Below are positions 35,522-44,632 of a stretch of DNA of 64,000 nucleotides, one piece after another. Position numbers and translations under genes: made by a program. The DNA comes from Paraburkholderia phenazinium (GTDB taxonomy: Bacteria; Pseudomonadota; Gammaproteobacteria; Burkholderiales; Burkholderiaceae), in NCBI RefSeq assembly GCF_900142845.1, contig NZ_FSRU01000001.1:3782001-3846000 (forward strand), read 5' to 3'. Under the pieces are notes generated by a model, which worked only from the letters and a program-made list of their open reading frames with translations, did not search any database and had not been told where the DNA came from. Every line of letters starts with the position of its first letter. Position 1 is the first letter of the stretch.

Positions 35522-36943
35522 TCACGCTTCGTGAGCGCGCAGGAAGCGGAAGAACTCGACGCCTTCGCGCAGACGCCGCTTCATCATGTCCCAGCTCATG
35601 AGCATCTCGCGCACGATCTCCCAGATCTTCGAGGGCCGGAAATAGAAGCGCTTGTAGAAACTCTCGACGTGGTGATAGATCTCTTCGCGCGACAGATGCG
35701 GATAACCGATCGCCGCCAGTTGCACACCTTCCTTGCTGACGAGATTGATCACCTTGTTCTCCTGCAGCCAGCCGTTCTCCACCGCCTGGTTGTAGAGCGT
35801 CGTGCCCGGATACGGCGCCGCCAGCGACACCTGGATCGTGTGCGGATTGATTTCCTTGGCGTACTCAATCGTCTTTTCGATCGTCTCCTGCGTCTCGCCC
35901 GGCAGCCCCAGGATAAACGTGCCGTGAATCTTGATGTCCAGCTTGCGGCAGTCCTCGCTGAAGCGCCGGGCGATGTCCGTGCGCAGACCCTTCTTGATGT
36001 TCAGCAGGATCTGGTCGTCGCCCGACTCGTAGCCCACCAGCAGCAGGCGCAGGCCGTTTTCCTTCATGATCTTCAGTGTCGAATACGGCACGTTCGCTTT
36101 CGCGTTGCAGGACCACGTCACGCCCAGCTTGCCGAGACCGCGTGCGATTTCTTCGACGCGCGGCTTGAAGTCGGTGAAGGTGTCGTCGTCGAACATGATC
36201 TCCTTGACCTCAGGCATGTTGTCGCGGATCCACTTCACTTCTTCCAGTACATTCTCCACCGAGCGCGTGCGGTAGCGGTGCCCGCCTACCGTCTGCGGCC
36301 ACAGGCAGAACGTGCACTTCGAATGGCAGCCGCGACCCGTGTAGATCGATACATACGGATGCTTCAGGTAACCGATGAAGTAGTTTTCAATCTTCAGGTC
36401 GCGCTTGTAGACCGGTGCGACGAAGGGCAGCTCGTCCATGTTCTCGAGGATCGGGCGCGCCTCGTTGTGTTCGATCGAGCCGTCCGCTGCGCGATAGCTC
36501 AAGCCCTGGATCTGCGCGAGCGGTTTGCCCGCGGCCACTTCCTGGCAGGTGAAATCGAATTCTTCACGGCAGACGAAATCGATCGCCTCGCTCGCGGTCA
36601 GCGAGTTGTGCGGATCCACGGCGACCTTCGCACCCACCATGCCGATCATCACCGACGGTTTGAGCTGCTTGAGGTCCTGCGCAAACATCGCGTCAGTGGG
36701 AAACGACGGCGTGCTGGTGTGGATGATCACAAGCTCGTACTGCTGCGCAATCTTGAGCGAGGCTGCGACCGACAAGCCATCCGCCGGCGCATCGAGTACG
36801 CGGCTATCCGGCACGAGTGCCGCCGGCTGCGCGAGCCAGGTGGGATACCAGAACGAGCGGATCTCGCGCTTCGCCTGATAGCGCGAACCCGCGCCGCCAT
36901 CGAAACCGTCATACGACGGGGCCTGCAAAAACAGCGTTTTCAT
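35522..36943 (-). CDS. hpnJ: Hopanoid radical SAM enzyme HpnJ
   Basis: A 473-residue radical SAM protein with an N-terminal B12-binding-like domain (about 1-150) and a radical SAM core. The iron-sulfur motif is CHSKCTFC near residue 205. The C-terminus has long helices. HpnJ acts late in hopanoid side-chain formation, converting glucosaminyl bacteriohopanetetrol to the cyclitol ether by ring contraction. It is the first gene of hpnJ-hpnI. The start MKTLFLQAPSYDGFDGG is typical of the family. Confidence 0.93.
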   Translation of the reverse strand: MKTLFLQAPSYDGFDGGAGSRYQAKREIRSFWYPTWLAQPAALVPDSRVLDAPADGLSVAASLKIAQQYELVIIHTSTPSFPTDAMFAQDLKQLKPSVMIGMVGAKVAVDPHNSLTASEAIDFVCREEFDFTCQEVAAGKPLAQIQGLSYRAADGSIEHNEARPILENMDELPFVAPVYKRDLKIENYFIGYLKHPYVSIYTGRGCHSKCTFCLWPQTVGGHRYRTRSVENVLEEVKWIRDNMPEVKEIMFDDDTFTDFKPRVEEIARGLGKLGVTWSCNAKANVPYSTLKIMKENGLRLLLVGYESGDDQILLNIKKGLRTDIARRFSEDCRKLDIKIHGTFILGLPGETQETIEKTIEYAKEINPHTIQVSLAAPYPGTTLYNQAVENGWLQENKVINLVSKEGVQLAAIGYPHLSREEIYHHVESFYKRFYFRPSKIWEIVREMLMSWDMMKRRLREGVEFFRFLRAHEA

Positions 36944-37070
36944 GAATGATGCTCCGGCAAGATGCTTGAAATCTGATAATCAGGTAATCGAAAGAATGGG
37001 TTTGCGATGACATGACAGCGCGCCGGACCTCGCGCGGCATTACGCGCGGCCGGCGCAAAACCTGCTGCCG

Positions 37071-37421
37071 TTAGCACGCGGCCCACTCGATGGCCGTGCG
37101 ATTGAACCGGAGATGGAGAACCACAAGCATGCGCACCGGACACACTGGCGATATCTCGATGGCATTGGCATGTGCTGCGCTGAAGGTGGCGTAGCGTTGG
37201 GACAGGGCTGAGACAAATGCGGCGCGCGCCACGTGTCTTGTGACCAGTACGAAGCACACGATGACCGCCACAGCGACTAGCCGGAAGGTCGTCGACGTAA
37301 ACACATCTTCAGGCACACCGAACAGGCCGATTGCCAAAAGCGCCGCTACGTCTATCACGATGGCAGCAAGCGACGCTGTCAGGAGATAGGCCCGTAGCAT
37401 GTTGATTGTGGATGGTTTCAT
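37071..37421 (-). CDS. Small membrane protein of unknown function
   Basis: A 116-residue frame with two hydrophobic stretches, AYLLTASLAAIVIDVAALLAIGLF (about 11-34) and FRLVAVAVIVCFVLVTRHVA (about 46-65), and a polar C-terminus with two Cys. I do not recognise a family. No clear ribosome binding site precedes either ATG. It lies alone between hpnJ and the RND outer-membrane gene, so coding status rests on the membrane helices only. Confidence 0.45.
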   Translation of the reverse strand: MKPSTINMLRAYLLTASLAAIVIDVAALLAIGLFGVPEDVFTSTTFRLVAVAVIVCFVLVTRHVARAAFVSALSQRYATFSAAHANAIEISPVCPVRMLVVLHLRFNRTAIEWAAC

Positions 37422-37677
37422 GGCGCGGTTCGTCGATACGGATGGGCGGAAATATCGAACGCGCTTTCATTTTCCTTGTAGCGATCGATAAGCCGATGCA
37501 CGTCTTCTGGTTTTAAAGCGCGTCTATACGTCCATGCGTTGTGAGTCGATAGTAGCGGCGAAACCTGATGGGAACCTTAAGCGAAAAGGCGCCATACTTT
37601 CAACGACATAACACCCATGCAGTACAGTGCGAATTGTCCCTGGCAAAGATGACGATCTGACTGGCGACAGCCCCGAA

Positions 37678-39198
37678 TCACCACACGCCTCCCAGTGCCT
37701 TGACGAGCAAAACGCTTGCGTCGATCTGCCGGCGCTCCAGGTCGACGGCAGTGCGCTCGTCCGTCAATGCCGTGCTTTGTGCGGTGACCACCTCCAGGTA
37801 GTCCACGGTGCCGATCCGGTACTGGTCCAATGCAAGCTGCAGGGTCTTTTGCGCTGACGCCACCGCTTCATTCTGCTTGCTGGCCTCCTCACGCAAGATA
37901 CGCAGCGACGCCAGGTTGTCTTCCACTTCCTGAAAGGCCGTCAGCACGGTTTCGCGATAATCGGCCGCGCTGGCATCGTATTGCGCCTGAGCCTTCTCGG
38001 TCATCGCGCGGCGGCGGCCGCCGTCGAACAGGGTGCCCACCAATGCCGGTCCTACCGCCCACATGCGCGACGGTGCAGTGAGCCAGTTCGTCAAGGTCGA
38101 ACTTTCGAACCCACCGGTGGCAGACAAAACAAGGTCGGGAAAAAACGCGGACTGGGCAATGCCGATCTGGTCATTGGCCGCTGCCACGCGTCGCTCCGCG
38201 GCGGCGATATCGGGCCGGCGTTGCAAGAGTTCGGAAGGCAGCCCCACTGGAATCGCGGGCGGTACGAAATCCGCCGTGGCCGGCGGCAAGCTGAACGTCG
38301 ACGCGGGCACGCCGGTCAGCGTGGCAATCGCGTGCTCGTATTGCGCACGGGCCACGCCCAGGTCGATATCCTGCGCTTCGGTGACCTGCAGTTGCGTCTC
38401 GGCCTGGCTCACGTCCGCCTGCGACGACACGCCGACCGCGAAACGGCTTTTGGTGAGATCGAGCGACTGTCGGTAATCTGTAATCGTCTGATCAAGCAAG
38501 CGTTTGGAGGCATCGAGTCCGCGCAGATTGAAGTAGTCGACCGCCAGCTCGGCATGCACGCCAAGGCGCACGCTCTCGAGATCGGCCGCGCTCGCCTGTG
38601 CGCCGGCGCGTGCGGCGTCGTTTTCGTGCGCGATTCTGCCCCACAGATCCGGCTCCCAGCTCGCGTCGAGTGCGACCGCATAATCGCCGAACGACTTGCC
38701 GGCCGTCTGCTGATGACCGATCACGTTCGCCGAATCGTGCAGGCTGGTCGCATCGGTCGTCACGCCGACGGTCGGCAGATACGCGGCGTGGGCGGACTCG
38801 ACCATCGCACGCGCCTCCTGAAGCTGAGCGACGGCCTTCTGGATCGTCTGGTTCGAGACGCTGACGCGCGCTTCGAGTGCCGTCAGTTGCGGGTCGTTAA
38901 AGCGCGTCCACCATGCGCCGCGCGATTCGGTGTCGGCAGGCGCGGCGTGGGTCCAGCCAGGTGTAGCAGGCGAAGACGACACGGCCGCTTTGCCCGCCGT
39001 TGTCGACAGTGCGCCGCTATCTGTCGAGGACAGGCCGCCGTTCTCCTTGAAAGCCGCGGGCACGGCCACCGAGGGTCGCACATAGTCCGGACCGATCGAG
39101 CAGCCCGCGAGACCGAACACACTCGCCGCGCAAAGCGCACCAAGCAGCCGCGCGCGCGCGCTGCGCAGCGGCGTCACGTGAACAAGCCGCAGCTTCAT
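37678..39198 (-). CDS. RND efflux outer membrane lipoprotein, NodT/OprM family
   Basis: A 506-residue outer-membrane channel. A lipoprotein signal is visible as GLAGCSIGPDY, with lipidation expected at the Cys near residue 33. The two repeated coiled-coil/barrel halves of TolC-like proteins follow (AVAQLQEARAMVESAHAAYLP and VAAANDQIGIAQSAFFPDL). It forms the exit duct for the pump encoded upstream. Its start overlaps the adaptor gene stop by four bases. Confidence 0.94.
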   Translation of the reverse strand: MKLRLVHVTPLRSARARLLGALCAASVFGLAGCSIGPDYVRPSVAVPAAFKENGGLSSTDSGALSTTAGKAAVSSSPATPGWTHAAPADTESRGAWWTRFNDPQLTALEARVSVSNQTIQKAVAQLQEARAMVESAHAAYLPTVGVTTDATSLHDSANVIGHQQTAGKSFGDYAVALDASWEPDLWGRIAHENDAARAGAQASAADLESVRLGVHAELAVDYFNLRGLDASKRLLDQTITDYRQSLDLTKSRFAVGVSSQADVSQAETQLQVTEAQDIDLGVARAQYEHAIATLTGVPASTFSLPPATADFVPPAIPVGLPSELLQRRPDIAAAERRVAAANDQIGIAQSAFFPDLVLSATGGFESSTLTNWLTAPSRMWAVGPALVGTLFDGGRRRAMTEKAQAQYDASAADYRETVLTAFQEVEDNLASLRILREEASKQNEAVASAQKTLQLALDQYRIGTVDYLEVVTAQSTALTDERTAVDLERRQIDASVLLVKALGGVW

Positions 39199-40439
39199 GA
39201 CTGGCCCCCTGCTCCGTTCGCTTTTGTCGCCGAGGCGCTGCCAGGGGACGAAACCCGCACGGGCTGTCCATTAGTAATCGAGTCGGACGGATTGAGGATC
39301 ACCTTGTCGGTCGCGACGAGGCCCGCGGCCACTTCGATGCGCGTACCGAAGTCCCGGCCCAGCTTGATCGTCTTGAGCAGCACCTTCTGTTGCGCATCGA
39401 CGGTGGCAACCTGCACCCCTTCAGGCCGGTACAGCAGCGCATTCACCGGCAACGACAAGCCCGGTTGAGCGGTTTTCAGCGACAGCCGCACCTGTCCATA
39501 CGATCCCGGCAGCACCGCGTCGGCCGCGTTCGGCACGTCGACTTCGATGCGCAGCGTGCGCGTCGTCGGATTGATCGCGCCCGTGTTGCGCGCGACGGTT
39601 CCCGGCAGGCAGCGTCCGGGGATCTGCGCAACCTCGAGGCACGCCGACGTGCCGTCCAGTTGCGTGCCGGCGTAGTTCTGCGGCACATCGGCGTATACGC
39701 GCAACACGCTGGTCTGGGCCAGATCGAACATCTCTTTGGCCGGACCACCCGCGCTGCCCGCATCGATCAACGCGCCGACGTCGATGTTTCGCGCCGTGAC
39801 CACACCCTCGAACGGCGCATAGACCTTCTCATACGACTGCATCTGCGCAAGGCGCGCCACATTCGCTTGCGCCGCGAGAAGCGCCGCATGTTTCGCCTGC
39901 GCGTCGCTCTGTTTCATGTCGGTGTCCTGCTGCGAGACCGCGTGTGTCTGCACCAGTTGCTGCCAGCGTGTCGACGTCACCTGGGCTAACTGATCGTTCG
40001 CCTGCGCCTGCTGCGCATCTGCACGTGCCTGACGCAGCGCGGCGTCCACTTCGGGCGCGTCGATGATGGCCAGCAATTGCCCGGCTTTCACATGCGTGCC
40101 GATATCGGCGTACCAGGCCTTCAGATAGCCGTTGGTACGCGCGAAAATCGGCGTCTGCTGATACGCCTCGATATTGCCCGGCAACACCAGCGCCTGGTCG
40201 GGCGGCGCGACCGTGGGTAGCGTGACCTGCACGGTCGGCACGGCCAGTGCCTCGGTCTGCTGCAGCAGCGCGGCACGCGCGTCGAGCCGCGGCACGATAC
40301 CGGCGCCAAGCGCCGCCGCGACAACCGCTACGATCAGGGCAACCCGCAGAACGCCGCGCGGGCGTTGCGCGGGCGGTTGAGTCTGTGGCGCGGTCTGCGA
40401 CGGATGCTCCGGCGCGGACTTGGGAGGTTGGTTGGACAT
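39195..40439 (-). CDS. RND efflux periplasmic adaptor (membrane fusion protein)
   Basis: A 414-residue protein anchored by one N-terminal helix (about 29-49) after a Pro/Gln-rich tail. The lipoyl-type halves are visible as ARTNGYLKAWYADIGTHVKAGQLLAIID and APFEGVVTARNIDVGALID, with a helical hairpin between. It joins the inner-membrane pump to the outer-membrane channel. GGAG precedes the start at MSNQPPKS; a start six codons earlier is possible. Confidence 0.94.
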   Translation of the reverse strand: MSNQPPKSAPEHPSQTAPQTQPPAQRPRGVLRVALIVAVVAAALGAGIVPRLDARAALLQQTEALAVPTVQVTLPTVAPPDQALVLPGNIEAYQQTPIFARTNGYLKAWYADIGTHVKAGQLLAIIDAPEVDAALRQARADAQQAQANDQLAQVTSTRWQQLVQTHAVSQQDTDMKQSDAQAKHAALLAAQANVARLAQMQSYEKVYAPFEGVVTARNIDVGALIDAGSAGGPAKEMFDLAQTSVLRVYADVPQNYAGTQLDGTSACLEVAQIPGRCLPGTVARNTGAINPTTRTLRIEVDVPNAADAVLPGSYGQVRLSLKTAQPGLSLPVNALLYRPEGVQVATVDAQQKVLLKTIKLGRDFGTRIEVAAGLVATDKVILNPSDSITNGQPVRVSSPGSASATKANGAGGQS

Positions 40440-40531
40440 GCGGCGTACTCCGGTCAATTCGAATCAGATCAGGTTAGGGTTGCCAGGCACAAGGCGGCCC
40501 CGCTCCGGGACCGGGCGAGGCGCGGCGCCGT

Positions 40532-43500
40532 TCACTTCAGAATGTCGAGTTCGGCCTGCGTCATACCGTGCGGACTACGTTTGGCCAGCCACGCATGCAC
40601 CACCGAGAACACCACCGGCAGGAACATCAGCGTCGCGACCGTGCCGATCATCAGACCACCGATCACCGCTCGTCCCAGCGGCGCGTTCTGCTCGCCGCCG
40701 TCGCCCATGCCGAGCGCCATCGGCACCATGCCGATCATCATCGCGAGCGCCGTCATCAGCACCGGACGGAAGCGGCCCACGCCCGCCGCCAGCGCGGCCT
40801 GCAGCGGCTCCATGCCTTGCGCCAGCCGTTCGCGCGCAAAGCTCACGACGAGAATGCTGTTGGCCGTCGCCACGCCGATACACATCATGGCGCCGGTCAA
40901 AGCGGGCACGCTCAGTGTCGTGTTGGTTACGAACAGCATCCACGCGATGCCGGCCATGGCGCCCGGCAGACCGCAGATGATCACGAGCGGATCGATCCAC
41001 GACTGGAAATTGATCACCATCAGCAGGTACACGAGCAGCACGGCGAAGCCAATGCCCATCGCGAGGCCGTTGAACGAACTCTGCATGGTGTCGACCTGGC
41101 CGCGGATCACCACTCGTGCGCCACGCGGCAAGTTAGCCTTCGCGGCATCGACGATGCGCGTCACGTCCGTCGCGACGCCGCCCAGATCGCGTCCTTGCAC
41201 CGAGCCGTAGATATCGATCACCGGCTGCACGTTGTAGTGCGTGACGACCGCCTGCTGCGTCGTGCGCGTAAATGTGCCCATCGCGCCGAGAATCCCGTTG
41301 ACGCCGCCTGCGTTGCTGCCCGAGCCGCCGGTGCCCGGCGTGAACGTCGCGGAGAGCGGAATATTGGCCAGCGTCTGCAGCGAATTGATGTCGTACTGCG
41401 GAACCTCCGTCATCACCGGATAGCTCACGCCGTTCTGCGGATTGAGCCAGAAGTTCGGCGACGTTTGCGAACTGCCGGACAGTGCGATCAGCAGGCTTTG
41501 CGCGACGTCCTGCTGCCGCAGGCCCGCCAGCAGCGCTTTGGTGCGGTCCACGTTGATCGCAATCTCCGGTTGATCGGCCGGCTGCTGGATGCGCAGGTCG
41601 ACGAGACCCTCGACGCCGTGCAGTTTTGCCTGCAGGTTGTCCGCGAACGTGCGGTCGTCGTCCAGGTTATTGCCGACCACCTGGATGTCGATCGGCGCCG
41701 GCAGCCCGAAGTTGAGAATCTGGCTCACCATGTCCGCGGGCAGGAACGAGAACGTCACCGCCGGGAATTTCTCGCCGAGCATCTGACGCAGCTTCTTCAC
41801 GTACTGCACGGTCGGGCTGTGTTTCGCGTTCAGCGTGATCAGGATGTCTGCATCGGCGGTCCCGATCGGAGCGGAACTGCTATACGACAGGTTGATACCG
41901 CTGGTCGGCAGACCGATGTTGTCGACGATGGTCATCAACTGGTCGGCCGGAATCACCGTACGGATGCTGTTCTCGATTTCGTCGGCAAGGCGCGCGGTCT
42001 GTTCGATTCGCGTGCCGGTCTTGGCGCGCATATGCAGACGGATCTGCCCTGAATCGATCTGCGGGAAGAAGTCGCGGCCAAGGAACGGCACCAGCGTCAA
42101 CGAGCCGATGCAGACAATCAGGAAGCCGGCCGCGAAGCGGCGCGGCGCGGCCAGCGCCGCTTCAAGCACCCGCTGGTAACGGCTGCGCAGCCCTTCGAAG
42201 CCACGCTCGAAGCCCTGCTGGAAACGCTGGAAGCGGTTCAGCGGCCGTGCGTCCTCGCCGCCCTCTTCACCCGTCTTGTGCGCGCCGCGCAGCAGATACA
42301 TCGCCAGCGTCGGTACAAGCGTACGCGACAGGAAATACGACGCGAGCATCGCGAACACCACGGCTTCGGCAAGCGGCGTGAACAGATAGCGGGCAACGCC
42401 GGACAGCAACATCATCGGCACGAAGACAATGCAGATGGAAAGCGTCGAGATCAAGGTCGGCACGGCGATCTCGCCGGAGCCTTCGAGGATCGCCTGCAAT
42501 AACGGCTGCCCCTGCTCGATGTGATGCGTCATGTTTTCGATCGCAACGGTTGCGTCGTCCACCAGAATCCCAACCGCGAGCGCCAAACCGCCGAGCGTCA
42601 TGATATTGATCGTCTGGCCGAGCACCGACAGCAGGATCAGCGACGAGATCATCGCGAGCGGAATCGAGATCGCGATGATCAGCGTCGCGCGCCAGCTGCC
42701 GAGAAACAGCAGGATCATCGCCGCCGTCAGGCCCGCCGCGATCAAACCTTCCCGCACCACACCCTGCACCGCCGACTTGACGAAGACCGACTCGTCCGTG
42801 ACGGTCTGGATATTGAGCGCGGTCGGCATCTGCGAACGAATCCGCGGCAACAGCGCCTTGATGTTGGCGATGATGTCGAGCGTCGAGACATTGCCGCTCT
42901 TTTCCACCTCGAGCAGAGCGGCACGCTGGCCGTCATGGCGCACGATGTTGGTCTGGGGCGCAAAGCCGTCGCGCACGGTTGCGACGTCGTGCACATAGGT
43001 CACGGTGCCGTCGGGTTGCGTGCGGATCGGCAGCGCGTTGAGTTCCGCCACCGACGTCGCCGCGCCGTTCATGTTCACGTTGTATTCGAAGGTGCCGATC
43101 TTCGCCGTACCGCCCGGCAGCACCAGATTCTGCGCGTTGACGGCGTTGACCACGTCGGTCGGCGTCAGGTGCTTGGCCTGCATGGCCTGCGGATCGATGT
43201 CGACCATGATCTGCCGGACCTTGCCGCCGTATGGAATCGGCACGGCCGCGCCCTGCACCGTCGCCAGCTGCGTGCGGATAAAGTTGTTGCCGAGGTCGTA
43301 AAGCGTCTGTTCCGGCAGCGTCTTGCTCGACAGCGCCAGTTCCATGATCGGCACGGTCGACGCGTTGAACGTCAGCACCATCGGCGGCAGCGTGCCTGGG
43401 GGCATGATGCGTAGCAACGACTGGGCGCTCACCGACGCTTCCGTCTCCGCCCGCGTGATGTCCGCGCCAGGGTGAAAGAAGACCTTGACGACGGCGACGC

Positions 43501-43762
43501 CATTGAGCGACTGCGATTCGATGTGCTCGATATCGCCGACGTCCGAGGTCAGCGCGCGTTCATAAGGCGCGATGATGCGGTGCGCCATATCCTCCGACGA
43601 CATCCCGTTGTAACTCCACACCACGCTGATGACGGGGATGTTGATATTCGGGAAGATATCGACAGGTGTACGCATGATCATCAGCGGGCCGATGATCACA
43701 AGCAGCAGCGCCAGCACAATAAACGTGTAGGGGCGGCGAAGAGCGACTTTGACGATCCACAT
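40532..43762 (-). CDS. RND efflux permease, HAE (AcrB-like) type
   Basis: A 1076-residue inner-membrane pump. It starts MWIVKVALRRPYTFIVLALLL; a frame to 43843 adds 27 non-family residues. Twelve helices and two large periplasmic loops are present. The proton-relay pair in helix 4 is GILVDDATVAIEN, the Asp-Asp seen in drug-type pumps; heavy-metal CzcA-type pumps differ there. It probably exports hydrophobic or amphiphilic compounds. It is the first gene of permease-adaptor-channel and is divergent from a CusRS-like two-component system. Confidence 0.94.
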   Translation of the reverse strand: MWIVKVALRRPYTFIVLALLLVIIGPLMIMRTPVDIFPNINIPVISVVWSYNGMSSEDMAHRIIAPYERALTSDVGDIEHIESQSLNGVAVVKVFFHPGADITRAETEASVSAQSLLRIMPPGTLPPMVLTFNASTVPIMELALSSKTLPEQTLYDLGNNFIRTQLATVQGAAVPIPYGGKVRQIMVDIDPQAMQAKHLTPTDVVNAVNAQNLVLPGGTAKIGTFEYNVNMNGAATSVAELNALPIRTQPDGTVTYVHDVATVRDGFAPQTNIVRHDGQRAALLEVEKSGNVSTLDIIANIKALLPRIRSQMPTALNIQTVTDESVFVKSAVQGVVREGLIAAGLTAAMILLFLGSWRATLIIAISIPLAMISSLILLSVLGQTINIMTLGGLALAVGILVDDATVAIENMTHHIEQGQPLLQAILEGSGEIAVPTLISTLSICIVFVPMMLLSGVARYLFTPLAEAVVFAMLASYFLSRTLVPTLAMYLLRGAHKTGEEGGEDARPLNRFQRFQQGFERGFEGLRSRYQRVLEAALAAPRRFAAGFLIVCIGSLTLVPFLGRDFFPQIDSGQIRLHMRAKTGTRIEQTARLADEIENSIRTVIPADQLMTIVDNIGLPTSGINLSYSSSAPIGTADADILITLNAKHSPTVQYVKKLRQMLGEKFPAVTFSFLPADMVSQILNFGLPAPIDIQVVGNNLDDDRTFADNLQAKLHGVEGLVDLRIQQPADQPEIAINVDRTKALLAGLRQQDVAQSLLIALSGSSQTSPNFWLNPQNGVSYPVMTEVPQYDINSLQTLANIPLSATFTPGTGGSGSNAGGVNGILGAMGTFTRTTQQAVVTHYNVQPVIDIYGSVQGRDLGGVATDVTRIVDAAKANLPRGARVVIRGQVDTMQSSFNGLAMGIGFAVLLVYLLMVINFQSWIDPLVIICGLPGAMAGIAWMLFVTNTTLSVPALTGAMMCIGVATANSILVVSFARERLAQGMEPLQAALAAGVGRFRPVLMTALAMMIGMVPMALGMGDGGEQNAPLGRAVIGGLMIGTVATLMFLPVVFSVVHAWLAKRSPHGMTQAELDILK

Positions 43763-43836
43763 GATGAAAGCGGCGCCTGAAGGGATGCAATAGCCGCAGT
43801 CTAGGGAGTCCCCGTTTGCGTCGAGATTGCCCCTGG

Positions 43837-43855
43837 ATGACAAAGCCGTAATGAA
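43837..43855. promoter_or_regulatory. Candidate response-regulator site between RND pump and two-component genes
   Basis: On the minus strand, TTCAT and GTCAT occur as direct half-sites one and a bit helical turns apart (TTCATTACGGCTTTGTCAT). It is about 75 bases before the permease start and 100 before the regulator start. The pattern fits an OmpR-type site but is weak. Confidence 0.3.
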
Positions 43856-43957
43856 CCGCGGGGCGTTGCGCGGGTATCATCGAAGGCGTCTGCGGGGTAC
43901 ACGCGCAGGGCAAACCCAGGACGAATCCATGGCAAATCAATCCGAAAGGCGACTGCG

Positions 43958-44632
43958 ATGAAGGTGCTCGTAATCGAAGACGAACCGAAGGCCGGCGACT
44001 ACCTCAAGAAGGGGCTCGAGGAGTCGGGCTTTGTAGTGGACGTGGCGCGCAACGGTGTCGACGGCCTGCACCTCGCGCTGGAAGAATCTCACGACGTGAT
44101 CGTGCTCGACGTGATGCTGCCGGGCATGGACGGCTGGCAGGTGCTGCAGCAGCTACGCGGACGCAAGGACACGCCAGTGCTGTTTCTGACGGCGCGCGAC
44201 GAGATCGAAGACCGCGTGCGCGGCCTCGAACTGGGTGCCGACGACTATCTGATCAAACCGTTCGCCTTCGTCGAGTTGCTCGCCCGGGTGCGTACGCTGG
44301 CGCGGCGCGGGCAGTCCCGGGAAAGCGACACGCTGACGATCGGCGACCTCGAGATCAACGCAAGCCAGCGGAAAGTGCGGCGCGCGGGCCAACGCATCGA
44401 CCTCACGCCGCGCGAGTTCGCGCTGCTGCATCTGCTGGCGCGGCGCAGCGGCGAAGTACTGAGCCGCACGCAAATCGCCTCGTATGTGTGGGACATGAAC
44501 TTCGATAGCGACACCAACGTCGTCGACGTGGCGATCCGGCGGCTGCGCTCGAAGATCGACGACAACTATGCGGTGAAGCTGGTGCATACCGTGCGCGGCG
44601 TCGGTTACGTGCTCGAAGTGAAGGACGCGTGA
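43958..44632 (+). CDS. Response regulator, CusR/IrlR-like
   Basis: A 224-residue OmpR-class regulator of the heavy-metal (CusR/IrlR/CopR) subgroup, shown by the start [20 protein letters not shown] and the ending [24 protein letters not shown]. Phospho-acceptor is Asp51 in [11 protein letters not shown], with Lys in YLIKPF. AAAGG precedes the ATG. It overlaps the kinase gene and is divergent from the RND genes, so it likely controls them. Confidence 0.94.
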   Translation: MKVLVIEDEPKAGDYLKKGLEESGFVVDVARNGVDGLHLALEESHDVIVLDVMLPGMDGWQVLQQLRGRKDTPVLFLTARDEIEDRVRGLELGADDYLIKPFAFVELLARVRTLARRGQSRESDTLTIGDLEINASQRKVRRAGQRIDLTPREFALLHLLARRSGEVLSRTQIASYVWDMNFDSDTNVVDVAIRRLRSKIDDNYAVKLVHTVRGVGYVLEVKDA

